Shown here piece after piece: positions 7,219-16,563 of a DNA stretch of 64,000 nt. The stretch is from Sinomicrobium kalidii (lineage in GTDB: Bacteria; Bacteroidota; Bacteroidia; Flavobacteriales; Flavobacteriaceae): the NCBI RefSeq assembly GCF_021183825.1, contig NZ_CP089211.1:310001-374000 (forward strand), read 5' to 3'. The notes below the pieces were generated by a model. That model made no database searches. It was not told the origin of the DNA and saw nothing but the letters and a program-made list of their open reading frames with translations. A program made the translations under genes and the position numbers. How positions within the stretch are numbered: the first letter of the stretch is position 1; every line of letters begins with the position of its first letter.

Positions 7219-9492
7219 TTACTGTACCCACACCTCGTCACAGGCAATCATTGGTTTTTTGCGTTTATGGTAGCGCCAGAACGGCAATTGTTCAGGAGGA
7301 ACGGCTTTTATCTTTATAAATCGTACCGGGGTTTCCTTTTGCAGGGAAAAAGTATGGGGCAGCATCCGTACGGAATAGTTCTCTTCCGGTGTGCTGTTTT
7401 TCAGCGCTCCTGTTTTCCGGTATGTTCTTCCGTCTTCGGAAACACTGACTATCACGGCTTCCGGCCGGAATATCCAGTGCCTGGGGTCTTCCAGGAAGTT
7501 TATTTCCACGGAGCTCACTTTTTTTATTTTTTTCATATCCACAACCACCTCCATCGGCACGCCGTAGTAGCACAACCAGTTATAACTGAAATCATCATAG
7601 CCCGGCACACCGTCGGTCAGTGTTCTTTTTCCCTTGGCAGGGTAGTCTTCCGTTGCCGGGTATTTCATCGCTGTGATCTCCCCACCCCTGGCGAGATTGG
7701 GACGTACACCGTTTTTAAAAATGTGCTCCCATTCTTTCTGATATTCCTCGGGACTCCGGCCTCCTTCCGAAAGCACCCTCACCCCAGCCTCCTCACAGAC
7801 ATCCGTAAAACGGCGTACCCGTTCGGGAAAAACTTTCCTTACCTTCCACCGGCCATTCTTACATTCAAATATGCCGTGCTTTTCCAGGCCGTAGAACCGG
7901 GCCTGTTGCAATACCGTGTATTCGTGCGTAAGCCGAAGCCTGCGTATTCGTACCTGACGCAGGGCATCTCCTTCTACAGCTGCCTCTGCCCGGTCCATCA
8001 GGGTACTGTAACGGTCTATGTTTTCAGGAGACAAGTAAGTATCATGGTCATTTACCGGGTTGCCGTAGATACTCAGGCTGACCTTGCCTTTTATGACATT
8101 GTTCCGTATCTCTTTAAGATATTTGTCCACAAAAGGGGAGGCTGTGCCGTAATAGCCCTTCAGGAATTCGCGGGTCAGTTTTTCCACATCGGTTTCAGGG
8201 TTCCAGAGCAATTTTGCCAGCAGGTAGCCTTTCAATTCTGACATGTCGCTATAAGTACTTCCGCTGCCTTGTGCAAAGACCCCTTTTACTCCCCGGTCCG
8301 AAAAATACTTCATGTTTTGTTTCAGTGCGGGGATGTCGGGAAAAGGTGCCAGGTAATTGGTAAACTGGGTGTAATAATCCCACACCATAATGTTGGCGGT
8401 TTTCTGTTTCCAGCCCCTTAAATTATTCCGGAAACCCGCTGCCGATCTTTCCCGGGGCAGGGCTTCTGTTCGCTGTGCATTAATACTGCTCAACATTACA
8501 TATACATTATCGTCAGGAGCCGTTATCAGGGGAGGCTGTGCCGTATAGGTATAAGCCAGCGTAGTGAATATCTTGTCGGGAAACCGCCGGGCTATTTTGT
8601 TCACAAACCGTATCAAGGAGCCCTGCGGTCCACCTTCCTGCTCATCCACAGCACTACAACGGTCACATTCGCAATAACCGATGTCGTCATTCGGGCTTAC
8701 AGACCAGTAAATGGCATAAGGCTTTTGTTCCATTTCTTCCTTAAGCCTGTTCACGGCTATTTCCAGCACTTTTTCATTGCTCAGGCAAAGCTGCACGGGT
8801 TTGCGCTTCCCGTCGACCAGCGCATAGTATTCCGGGTGGCCCTTAAAATAGACCGATGAGGGCACCAGTTTTTCGAAAGAATGTCCCCAAATCCCCCATA
8901 GATCCGTAAACCGGTGCAGTTTGTGCCACACCAGGTATTCATCGTCCCATGCGCCCGGGAAATACACTTCCCTGAACACAAAGGCGGGAGCTTCCTCCAC
9001 TTCCGTATCTGCAGGAAGTACGAGTTTTTTTATTTCGGGAACATACGGAGGCTCGCCCGCATACCACTTCCGGCATCCCAGAAATTTTTCCACAAAAGTA
9101 TAGACCCCGTAGCGCAGTCCCTGTCCCGATCCGCCTTTTATGGCCAGGCTATGGCCTTTTACCGTAATGCGGTAGCTCTCTTCCCCAGGCTTTTCCAGGC
9201 CTATATCGCCCGAAAACCGGGTATTCCCGATGCTTATTACCGGGAGATTCCCCGTTTCTCCCTCTTTTTGTACAACGAGGCTGACCCCGGTAACCCGGTT
9301 AAAATAATCCTGAAATACCTGAGCCGATTCCTTTTCCTGTTCCGAGGGGTTTTCCGGGATGAGGATGGTGTACCCGGATTTTTCATTATCGGCCAATATC
9401 AGGTCTCGGGCGTATGTTTGCCGTATAGTCATAACACATAAAAAAAACAGGGTGATGCTTACTGGTGACGGATATACCGGAGGTAGTTTCAT
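7219..9492 (-). CDS. Secreted DUF4838-domain protein with C-terminal discoidin-like domain
   Basis: A 757-residue exported protein. Residues 1-28 form a signal peptide. Residues about 35-165 resemble the N-terminal domain that precedes alpha-glucuronidase-type catalytic domains (ENPSEQEKESAQVFQDYFNR). The DUF4838 region, a TIM-barrel-like glycosidase-related domain, covers about 190-460 and includes CLSNEKV, SPNDDIGYCECDRC and YYTQFTNYL. Residues about 600-757 look like an F5/8 type C carbohydrate-binding domain (LTDGVPGYDDFSYNW, VEINFLEDP). A role in carbohydrate handling is likely but no reaction is proven for the family. It lies 193 bp upstream of the TonB receptor and 36 bp downstream of the YaiO gene, all on the same strand. 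Confidence 0.8.
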   Translation of the reverse strand: MKLPPVYPSPVSITLFFLCVMTIRQTYARDLILADNEKSGYTILIPENPSEQEKESAQVFQDYFNRVTGVSLVVQKEGETGNLPVISIGNTRFSGDIGLEKPGEESYRITVKGHSLAIKGGSGQGLRYGVYTFVEKFLGCRKWYAGEPPYVPEIKKLVLPADTEVEEAPAFVFREVYFPGAWDDEYLVWHKLHRFTDLWGIWGHSFEKLVPSSVYFKGHPEYYALVDGKRKPVQLCLSNEKVLEIAVNRLKEEMEQKPYAIYWSVSPNDDIGYCECDRCSAVDEQEGGPQGSLIRFVNKIARRFPDKIFTTLAYTYTAQPPLITAPDDNVYVMLSSINAQRTEALPRERSAAGFRNNLRGWKQKTANIMVWDYYTQFTNYLAPFPDIPALKQNMKYFSDRGVKGVFAQGSGSTYSDMSELKGYLLAKLLWNPETDVEKLTREFLKGYYGTASPFVDKYLKEIRNNVIKGKVSLSIYGNPVNDHDTYLSPENIDRYSTLMDRAEAAVEGDALRQVRIRRLRLTHEYTVLQQARFYGLEKHGIFECKNGRWKVRKVFPERVRRFTDVCEEAGVRVLSEGGRSPEEYQKEWEHIFKNGVRPNLARGGEITAMKYPATEDYPAKGKRTLTDGVPGYDDFSYNWLCYYGVPMEVVVDMKKIKKVSSVEINFLEDPRHWIFRPEAVIVSVSEDGRTYRKTGALKNSTPEENYSVRMLPHTFSLQKETPVRFIKIKAVPPEQLPFWRYHKRKKPMIACDEVWVQ

Positions 9493-9528
9493 AAGGCAAG
9501 TTCTTTATTGCGGATGTTTATAAAGCTA

Positions 9529-11091
9529 TTAAAAATTACGGAACAGGGAAATATAAACATCGTACTGGTTCAGGTAGCGGCTATCCCCTATTTTCCGGTG
9601 GTTCCACACGGCATAGAGCGATATGGTGGCGAGATCTCCCAGGGTTTTCTGGTAGCCCACTCCCGCAGATTGGGAAATAAAACTCCCGAAGGCATTGTAC
9701 TGGAAATTCCGGTTACGGTCGTCCGGAGAGGTCCCCGCCCCGAGGATCAGGGCCAGGTGATCCTTTTTTTCATTGAGATAATGTCGCCCTGTCAGGATAT
9801 AGGCCTGGTGCCATTTGTCGGCATCTTTAATCATATATCCCCTTAAATTCAACCAGTTATTCCCGAAATATTTTCCGACAGACCAGGTTCCGGAATAGGT
9901 GTTGATCCCTTCGGAACGCAGGTACCTCATTCCGAGCTCACCTTCCCAGCCCTTATTAAAATTGCGATACAGGGAATATCCCAATCGCCATTTCGGGAAC
10001 ACTTTACTGTCAGACCACCCGGCCAGGATGTAAGAATAATATTTTTTATTGTGGATAAAATAGGATTCCAGTTCGGCCTGGAACCCATCCCCGGACTGCC
10101 TGTTGGCATAATTCAGGCGCCCCGTTAAGGTTGTCCCTTCGGGAAAATAGCGCATGTACTGTAAAGAGGTGATATTTGAGGTCCGTGTACCGTTGTCAAA
10201 AAAGGATTGCAAATGAATCACGCCCAGCCGGTTTTTCGAGGCTTTTCGCCGGAGTTTCCCCGTATATTCCCCATACCTCTGTTCTTCCGGGTAGAGGGTG
10301 TCGTATTGTTTTGCACTGGCTATGGCCTCTCTGTAATGTCCCAGTTTTTCCAATGCCCCGGTCTTTTGTCTGAGGAACCAGGCATTTTCCGGGTATACAT
10401 TCAAGGCCTCTTCGGCGTACTTCAACACAGTATCGTATTGCTCTTCCCTGTAATAACCGCTCACCAGTCCTTTAAGCGCCACCGTATCTTCAGGGGAAAC
10501 CTCATACACTTTCCTGTAGGTTTTGAAAGCGTCCGGCCATCGCCCTTCCTTTTCCGTTTTTTTGGCCTGCAGCAACCGTTGGTAAATATATACCTGCCTG
10601 TATTTCACACTGTCTTTATAGGTGTCCATAAGCTGTTTGCTCAATTCCGCAGCTGCCTTATAATCACCTTCGGCTTCCAGCAATCCGGATTTTTTAAAGA
10701 GGTATGCCTGGTTGCCGGGGTCCTGGTGCAACAGCTTGTCATAGAGAACGACAGCTTTTGTATATTCTTTCTGTCCCGTATAAACAGAAGCCAATCCTTT
10801 CAGGGCCGGAATGTGACCGGGATCTTTATCCAGCACATAGGCAAACTGTTTTTCCGCTTTTCCGGGTTTTCCGGAACGCGTGTACAACCTTCCCAGGAGC
10901 AGGCGAATATCTATATAGTCCGGGCTCAGTTCCAGACCTTTCCTGCAGAGTGCTATCGCCTTTTCATAATCCCGGTTTTCGCGGGTTTCTTTCAGGGCCA
11001 TCTGTAAAAGTTCATCCGAAGACAGCCCGCTTTTCTGTTGCGCCACCACAACATGGGCACAAAGCAGGGTTATTACAAATATATATTTCAT
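9529..11091 (-). CDS. TPR protein with YaiO-type outer-membrane beta-barrel
   Basis: A 520-residue protein with a signal peptide (residues 1-18). Residues about 25-275 are tetratricopeptide repeats (DIRLLLGRLYTRSGKPGKAEKQF, IPALKGLASVYTGQKEY and others). Residues about 290-520 form a YaiO-family barrel, ending YLNQYDVYISLFRNF with a terminal Phe as expected for Bam substrates. The TPR-plus-barrel layout recalls AlgE/PgaA-like polysaccharide export proteins. It is the last gene of the response regulator/HEAT/glycosyltransferase set, so export of the polysaccharide made by the neighbouring glycosyltransferase is the favoured role (inference). Confidence 0.83.
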   Translation of the reverse strand: MKYIFVITLLCAHVVVAQQKSGLSSDELLQMALKETRENRDYEKAIALCRKGLELSPDYIDIRLLLGRLYTRSGKPGKAEKQFAYVLDKDPGHIPALKGLASVYTGQKEYTKAVVLYDKLLHQDPGNQAYLFKKSGLLEAEGDYKAAAELSKQLMDTYKDSVKYRQVYIYQRLLQAKKTEKEGRWPDAFKTYRKVYEVSPEDTVALKGLVSGYYREEQYDTVLKYAEEALNVYPENAWFLRQKTGALEKLGHYREAIASAKQYDTLYPEEQRYGEYTGKLRRKASKNRLGVIHLQSFFDNGTRTSNITSLQYMRYFPEGTTLTGRLNYANRQSGDGFQAELESYFIHNKKYYSYILAGWSDSKVFPKWRLGYSLYRNFNKGWEGELGMRYLRSEGINTYSGTWSVGKYFGNNWLNLRGYMIKDADKWHQAYILTGRHYLNEKKDHLALILGAGTSPDDRNRNFQYNAFGSFISQSAGVGYQKTLGDLATISLYAVWNHRKIGDSRYLNQYDVYISLFRNF

Positions 11092-11155
11092 CCTTTACTT
11101 ACTGTTTTTCCTTCTTCATTAATGTTTTCAATCCGGCGCAGCCCTCAACCCTATA

Positions 11156-12595
11156 CTATGCCGCCTGACGCGTAAAGCCGCGGCGCTGCATATTACCCCA
11201 CTGATGTTTTCTTCCGAGCAGGTGATTAAGGTATCCCTTTATGGAACTGAACAGTATAACGGGGTGATACAGAAAGGGTTCGAAAAACGCCATGCTACAC
11301 AGCCCCAGCACTTCTTTCCAGCTCCTGTAATAGCGAAAAGTATACTGGTCCCATAAAACAGCTACGGAGGATATGAATACGGAATAGGTATACACAAAGA
11401 TCAGAAGGATAATGGCAAAGGGCCAGTTTACCATTCCCATGATAATAAGGTAAATATAATAGAGTATGCCTACGGTTTCAATAACCGGGGCCAGCAGTTC
11501 AAAGAAAAAGTTATAAGGAAATATTACCAGCCCCATTTTCCTGTATCCGGGGTTGAACAATACCTTCCGGTGTACGGCAAATAACTGCATGAGGCCCCGC
11601 CCCCAACGGACACGCTGGCGGGTAAAGACTTTTAACGTATAGGGCGCTTCGGTCCAGCACAGTGTTCTTGGTATATACCGTATGGCATAATCCTGTTTGG
11701 TTTCACACATGTATTTACCCATGCGTACCAGTATGTCCATATCTTCTGCAAAGGATCTGGAATCGTATCCCCCGGCCTCAACAGCAATTTCCCGGTCAAA
11801 AAGCCCCAGGCCGCCCGACACATTCGGGACTGCATTAATGGCTGACCAGCCCATCTTTCCCATAATGTAGGAACGCACATATTCCATTTCCTGGAACCGG
11901 GGCAACAATGCCCGGGGAGGCCTTATCCGGGTAAGCATCCCGGCATCTACCTCACAGGAATTGGCTATCCGCAAGGGAGCTCCCGCAGCAATGACCCGTT
12001 TTTCTTCGTCCAGGAATGGCCGGATCAGGAACAACAAGGCATCATTGTCGAGAATACAGTCCACATCCGTATTCAGGAAATACGGAAAAGCAGCGGCATT
12101 GATCCCTGAATTTACGGCATCCGCCTTGGATTTCCCGTTTTCCTTGTCTATAACCAGCAGCTTCCTGTAGGCCTTATCGGCAGATTTGAAAAAGCGCCTG
12201 ACGGGTTTTGAAGGCAACCTCGGATCATAGGCAAAGTCGATCTCGGTGAGCCGGAACTCCGAAACCAGCTTTTCCAGGGTTTCGTCCGTACTTCCGTCAT
12301 TCACTATAATTACTTCAAACCGGGGATAGTTCAGCGTTAACAGGGAGCGAACATTGTCTATGATCGTCGCGGCCTCATTGTAGGCCGGGGCGATTACCGA
12401 TATTCCCGGAGTCAACGGGGACTCTACCAGGATCTCCTGTTTCCTGAAGCTGTTCAAACGCCTGTTTTTACGTATGTTGCGGGCAGACAATACTGTGAGG
12501 ATAGCATACAGTGAAAATATGGCTATACAGTATATAAAAACAGCGCCTTCATAAAATCTCGTCGTATAGTACCAAATCGATTCTTCCATACTCAT
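11156..12595 (-). CDS. Processive family-2 glycosyltransferase (cellulose/PNAG synthase-like)
   Basis: A 479-residue inner-membrane enzyme that should polymerise a sugar from a nucleotide-sugar donor. One N-terminal membrane helix (about 17-37) is followed by a cytoplasmic GT-A domain with D100 in VNDGS, the D177-x-D179 metal-binding pair, the acidic motif AEDMD (283-287) and the processive signature QRVRWGRG (327-334); about three more helices follow at 355-440. These are the D,D,D,QxxRW residues of the cellulose synthase, hyaluronan and PgaC class. Polymer identity cannot be told from sequence. It sits between the HEAT-repeat gene and the YaiO gene. Confidence 0.9.
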   Translation of the reverse strand: MSMEESIWYYTTRFYEGAVFIYCIAIFSLYAILTVLSARNIRKNRRLNSFRKQEILVESPLTPGISVIAPAYNEAATIIDNVRSLLTLNYPRFEVIIVNDGSTDETLEKLVSEFRLTEIDFAYDPRLPSKPVRRFFKSADKAYRKLLVIDKENGKSKADAVNSGINAAAFPYFLNTDVDCILDNDALLFLIRPFLDEEKRVIAAGAPLRIANSCEVDAGMLTRIRPPRALLPRFQEMEYVRSYIMGKMGWSAINAVPNVSGGLGLFDREIAVEAGGYDSRSFAEDMDILVRMGKYMCETKQDYAIRYIPRTLCWTEAPYTLKVFTRQRVRWGRGLMQLFAVHRKVLFNPGYRKMGLVIFPYNFFFELLAPVIETVGILYYIYLIIMGMVNWPFAIILLIFVYTYSVFISSVAVLWDQYTFRYYRSWKEVLGLCSMAFFEPFLYHPVILFSSIKGYLNHLLGRKHQWGNMQRRGFTRQAA

Positions 12596-12651
12596 TCAAA
12601 ACATATTTTACGTTCCGTGCCTTTATTTCGAGGCTCTTCTGTTTACCGGAA

Positions 12652-13785
12652 CTAATATTTGATCAGGGGATTGGCCGCATGCTTCAAAACGATATGTCCC
12701 GGCCCTACAGCTTCCGCCTGCATTTCCCTTAGCAAATCTTCGGAAAGTGCATGGTGATTTACAATAGATCTGGCGGCGTGTTTCCTCAGGAGTATTTCCT
12801 GTTCGCTTTCGAACTTATCGCGGAGAAAGCTCAGCGACTTCCCGCTTCCTATCCTTCCCAGTGCCTTTAATATTTCCAGTTTACAGTGCCGGGGCTGATG
12901 GTTATATATGGAGATGAGATGTGCTTCGGCTTCTTCTGCCATTAATTTTCCGAGGGCATTGATAAGCTCCGCCCGGAGCCTGACATTTTCCGTTTCCAGA
13001 AGACTTACAATAGCGGAAACGGCTTCGATCTGCTGATAATGTACAGCCAGCTTCAGGCAGAAAGAGACCACCGAAGGATGATGCTCCATTGAAATCCAGT
13101 GAGAAAAATCGGGAATCTTCACATCCTTTCGCTGGGTTATGATGCGAAACATTTCTATTTGTTCCCAGTACAACAGGGGAATGGATATTTTTTCAAGAAA
13201 AAAGAACGGCCGGCGTTCCGAAAGTTTTATGAAATAACACCTTGCCCCTTCCCGTATATAGCGGTTTTTATGATCCAGCAATGGCAGCATCTTATCTTCG
13301 TTCACCGGTACTCCCATGGAAACCAGCTCGTCCAGGGCCGAAATAATCGTCTGCGTTCGCTTACGGGTAAGATTTTTTTCTGCAATGTGGTGTAAACCGA
13401 GATCAGTATACAACCGGGTGAGCCATTTCCGCGGTCTTCCCGAAAAATTCCTCCGGTATTCCATGAGTTCTTCGACAAGGAACTGCCGCACCTCCGGTTT
13501 GCGGAGCCCCAGCCCCCGGAATTCATCAAGGGAAAAGGCTACCGTCTCCGTAGGGACACTGCTTTCCGCCAGGATAACGTGCTTTACAATGAGTTCACGA
13601 ATTTCCGGCAGCAACTTCGCTTTTTTTCTGTCACTGACGGCTCCTCTTCTTCTCCATAACAGAATAAACAGATATACCAGTATTCCTCCAATAACAGCTC
13701 CTGCCGATACAGCAGCAGCTATTTTAATAAAAACCGGTAATTGATAATAGTATTCCAGTATTTTGTCAACAGACATTTTTTCCAT
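12652..13785 (-). CDS. Membrane-anchored HEAT-repeat protein
   Basis: A 377-residue protein with one membrane helix (about 17-43) followed by a basic stretch and a long alpha-helical region. HEAT-like repeats are visible at about 255-370, for example VRLRAELINALGKLMAEEAEAHL and CKLEILKALGRIGSGKSLSFL. No catalytic motif is seen. Its place between a stand-alone response regulator and a processive glycosyltransferase suggests a scaffold linking phosphorylation state to polymer synthesis, which is inference. Confidence 0.72.
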   Translation of the reverse strand: MEKMSVDKILEYYYQLPVFIKIAAAVSAGAVIGGILVYLFILLWRRRGAVSDRKKAKLLPEIRELIVKHVILAESSVPTETVAFSLDEFRGLGLRKPEVRQFLVEELMEYRRNFSGRPRKWLTRLYTDLGLHHIAEKNLTRKRTQTIISALDELVSMGVPVNEDKMLPLLDHKNRYIREGARCYFIKLSERRPFFFLEKISIPLLYWEQIEMFRIITQRKDVKIPDFSHWISMEHHPSVVSFCLKLAVHYQQIEAVSAIVSLLETENVRLRAELINALGKLMAEEAEAHLISIYNHQPRHCKLEILKALGRIGSGKSLSFLRDKFESEQEILLRKHAARSIVNHHALSEDLLREMQAEAVGPGHIVLKHAANPLIKY

Positions 13786-13826
13786 CTCATTTTTCTTCTG
13801 ATATACTGGTTCGGGGATACATACAT

Positions 13827-14258
13827 TTATTTGTCGATAAGCCGGCTTACCCGGGACAAGAGTTCTCCGGGGGTGAAAGGCTTTTTGACATAGTCGTCTG
13901 CCCCCATCCCGAAACCGTCCAGCACGGCTTCTTCATCATGTATGGCAGACAAGATAATTACCGGGACCTCTTGCTGTTCGATATTCTCCCTGAGCCTGCC
14001 AATGATCTCATAGCCATTGGCATAGGGAAGCATCAGGTCGGTAAGCACCAGGTCGTAGCGCTGTTCTTTCAAGGCAATTAGGGCTTCTTTCCCGTTACGC
14101 GCCTCTACCACCTTATATCCCTGCCTGGTCAGGATGAGGTTAAGCGTTCTCAGCATCATAAGATTATCTTCAATGACCAGTATCCTTTTCCGACCGGAAG
14201 AAGCAGAAAACTCTTTAACACCTGTTGAGGTCTGTGAATTTTTGTCGGCTTCAATCAT
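13827..14258 (-). CDS. Stand-alone response regulator receiver protein
   Basis: A 143-residue protein made of a single receiver domain after a short polar N-terminus. The acidic pair E30-D31 (VIEDN), phospho-acceptor D74 (VLTDLMLPYANG), the conserved S in ILSAIHD and the K in YVKKPFTPGEL are all present. There is no output domain, so it must act by protein contact, presumably with products of the downstream HEAT, glycosyltransferase and YaiO genes. It is the first gene of that set, 41 bp before the HEAT gene. No cognate kinase is next to it. Confidence 0.9.
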   Translation of the reverse strand: MIEADKNSQTSTGVKEFSASSGRKRILVIEDNLMMLRTLNLILTRQGYKVVEARNGKEALIALKEQRYDLVLTDLMLPYANGYEIIGRLRENIEQQEVPVIILSAIHDEEAVLDGFGMGADDYVKKPFTPGELLSRVSRLIDK

Positions 14259-14311
14259 TTTAAATATGGATTTAGGTTCATTTGCGTGGATAACTTCCTA
14301 TTTTACAAAGC

Positions 14312-14353
14312 CAAAAGTATAATTTCCAGAATTTTCGATCATGACTTAAATCA
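14312..14353 (-). promoter_or_regulatory. Promoter of the response regulator/polysaccharide operon with CRP/FNR-like dyad
   Basis: The minus strand has TACTTTTG at 14312-14319, a perfect TAnnTTTG element, giving a start near 14305. The dyad TGACTTAAATCA (TGA-N6-TCA) at 14342-14353 is centred about 42 bp upstream of that start, the position of class II activator sites of the CRP/FNR family. No good -33 TTTG is present, as would suit an activator-dependent promoter. The factor is not known. Confidence 0.35.
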
Positions 14354-14688
14354 TAGTTTTTGAAGTTTTAGATCAACACACATTTTTTAACGATAAAATG
14401 CATTTTTGTTAAAAAACACCTAAATAAGGATGATATTTTGCCATATACACAAAGAGATGGGCTGAAAAATATTTTTTTGAAGTAAAGAAAGCGGAATCCC
14501 GAAATATAGAATATAAAAGTACCCGGCGGGACGATGCCCTAAATACAAACTCAACCCAATGAAGAAAAAAGTGGAGTTTTTATAAATTCAATAACCGGGT
14601 TCGCCCGGGGTCACCGGACGCACCTTCTTTCCTGTTTCCAAAACGGTAAATACGTGGGACTGATTCTGATAATTTGTTCGTTTTTATT

Positions 14689-14719
14689 AAAAAAGAGGGG
14701 CAACCTCTCTGATTGCCCC
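14689..14719 (-). terminator. Rho-independent terminator (second) downstream of susD
   Basis: GGGGCAA at 14697-14703 pairs perfectly with TTGCCCC at 14713-14719 around a 9-nt loop. On the minus strand the stem is followed by TCTTTTTTAAT. Orientation fits transcription coming from the fecR-susD operon. Confidence 0.75.
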
Positions 14720-14799
14720 GTTCTTTATCCTGTTAACATGAATAATGTTTAGGCTTGTGAATCAAAAGCATGTTCAGCATTACACGCTTTGTCTGATAT

Positions 14800-14853
14800 T
14801 TTTAAAAAGCTCCTCTACTTCGATTGGCTTCAAGCTAAAGCCGAAATAGGGGA
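14800..14853 (-). terminator. Hairpin terminator just after susD
   Basis: An imperfect long stem: TCCTCTA-TTCG (14811-14822) pairs with CGAA-TAGGGGA (14842-14853), and GGCTT/AAGCC closes the inner helix. On the minus strand it is followed by GCTTTTTAAAAA. It lies about 30 bp past the susD stop codon. A T-run on the other side could also make it bidirectional. Confidence 0.55.
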
Positions 14854-14883
14854 ACTTTTTCCTTATCCATTATTCACGTCCTG

Positions 14884-16551
14884 TTAATAATTATCATTTT
14901 GTGTGACCAGTCCCTCCGGTACCCCATCAATATATTTTTGCGGGATCGGGAAGTATTCATTTTTTCCTTCGGTAAAAGCGGCATTGGTAAGATGTGTACG
15001 ACGGGTTTTCTCCACTTCCAGGTAACTGTTCATCACTTCATCCGCAATTTTCCAACGTACCAGGTTGAAAAAACGATGCCCTTCCATGGCCAGTTCCAGT
15101 CGTGTTTCCAACCGTACCAGTCGCCGGGCTTCATTTATATCAGTCCAGGCTTCCGTATACGTGGAGATATTGTAGTTGGCCGCCTCGGCGGTTCCCTCCA
15201 GATTTTTTACCGCAGCTGTATTTGCCGCTCTTTCCCGGATCCGGTTGACCAGTGCCCTGGCTTCTTCCAGACGTCCCAGTTCCACCGCAGCTTCCGCCCT
15301 CCATAAAATCACCTCGGCGTAACGGATGATATAGTAATTCAGTGCATTTACATACGGCCATGTGGTTACATAATACGACGAATTTGCAGAAACAATACGT
15401 TTTTTGGGGGAATACGGTCCATAGGTAGCCAGGTCTCTTGCCCATGTGTCCGAATATAAAATACCCAGGTCTTTATAGGGGATATCCGGGCGGGCCACGG
15501 TTATGTCCAGACGCGGGTCTACAAAATCCTCAGCGGTAACATTTACATTGTCGTTTACCGGGTAGCCGTTGTTATCGGTCTTAAAGGCATTGACAAGGTT
15601 CTGCGACGGGCGGTGAAACCCATACTGGGCATAATAAGGTCCTCCCGGAGCGGTTAACCTGTCACCTATGCTTCCGTTATAATTATCGGGTTGTCCGTCC
15701 TCTACGGAGTGTTGTACGGCAAAAAGGACTTCCCTGCTATTGTCATTTTCCGGCAAAAACACCTCCTGAAAATCATCCAGCAGGCCATAATTGCTATTCA
15801 GTACTTCTTCAGTACCGTCGTAAACCTCCTGCCATTTTCCCTGGAAAAGATAGCATTTGACCAGGTAAGCTTTTGCAGCTATTCCGGTCGGCCTGCCGGG
15901 CTCTTCCTGCGTATCCGGGAGTACTTCGTATGCCTGGCGGAAATCCTCCTCTATCCTGCTCCACAGTTCTTCGGAACTGAATTCCGTATTGGACTTGGCA
16001 TAATCGTCTACTGTTGCAGCGGTTTCGTCAATATACGGAATACGGTTATAGATCTTTTTCAGTTCAAAATAAAAGTGCCCCCGGAGAAAACGAAGTTCTC
16101 CCATGCGCTGTTTCCCTAAGCCGGCATCAAAGGTTTCGGACTGCTGTAACAACCGCATGGCTTCGTTGCAACGTTTTACCCCTTCGTAAAGGGCCATCCA
16201 TTTCCTTTCGATGTCAAATGTGGTAGGGTTGGTATTGAATATCTCCATCTGGTGGATGTTGTTCTGGTCACCGGTACCCCCACCGCCCTTGTAGCAGTCG
16301 TCGGAAACCACATCGCCGAAACTCCAGTTGGAAGCCGGGGAATTGTAGGCATTGCTCGACCCGTCGAACTGCCCGTTAAGCACACTGTAAGCCGATATGA
16401 TGGCGCGTTCCACATTTTCGGGCACGGTCATCTCCTCCGGAGCCACTTCACCATAGGTAGTCTCTTCCAGGAAATCACCGGAGCAGGAGACCAGTTGCCC
16501 ACCCAGGGCCAGGATCATTACAAACTTGGTTATATGTGCAGTTTTTATCAT
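14884..16551 (-). CDS. SusD/RagB-family outer-membrane nutrient-binding lipoprotein
   Basis: A 555-residue surface lipoprotein. The signal peptide ends in a lipobox with C23 (QLVSC), followed by SGDFLEE, the usual SusD opening. TPR-like helices in the N-terminal half (FDIERKWMALYEGVKRCNEAM, MGELRFLRGHFYFELKK) and the C-terminal SusD signature (YYIIRYAEVILWRAEAAVELG ... NEARRLVRLETRLELAMEGHRFFNLVRW) are clear. It caps the SusC transporter encoded 12 bp upstream and helps load the substrate. The ligand is unknown because no hydrolase lies in this operon. Confidence 0.95.
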   Translation of the reverse strand: MIKTAHITKFVMILALGGQLVSCSGDFLEETTYGEVAPEEMTVPENVERAIISAYSVLNGQFDGSSNAYNSPASNWSFGDVVSDDCYKGGGGTGDQNNIHQMEIFNTNPTTFDIERKWMALYEGVKRCNEAMRLLQQSETFDAGLGKQRMGELRFLRGHFYFELKKIYNRIPYIDETAATVDDYAKSNTEFSSEELWSRIEEDFRQAYEVLPDTQEEPGRPTGIAAKAYLVKCYLFQGKWQEVYDGTEEVLNSNYGLLDDFQEVFLPENDNSREVLFAVQHSVEDGQPDNYNGSIGDRLTAPGGPYYAQYGFHRPSQNLVNAFKTDNNGYPVNDNVNVTAEDFVDPRLDITVARPDIPYKDLGILYSDTWARDLATYGPYSPKKRIVSANSSYYVTTWPYVNALNYYIIRYAEVILWRAEAAVELGRLEEARALVNRIRERAANTAAVKNLEGTAEAANYNISTYTEAWTDINEARRLVRLETRLELAMEGHRFFNLVRWKIADEVMNSYLEVEKTRRTHLTNAAFTEGKNEYFPIPQKYIDGVPEGLVTQNDNY

Positions 16552-16563
16552 GTCTTCGATTTT

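Larger units (their letters stand above)
14259..14883. other. Intergenic region between response regulator gene and susD
   Basis: 625 bp without a supportable gene. It holds the promoter/dyad for the minus-strand operon to the left (14312-14353) and two hairpin terminators for the susD side (14689-14719 and 14800-14853). The remaining stretch 14360-14680 is AT-rich and shows no convincing ORF, RNA gene or repeat. Confidence 0.6.

Noticed and set aside
7267..8241. 324-codon plus-strand frame opposite the DUF4838 gene
   Set aside because: It is antisense to a confident exported protein, and its aromatic-rich translation is typical of a shadow frame.
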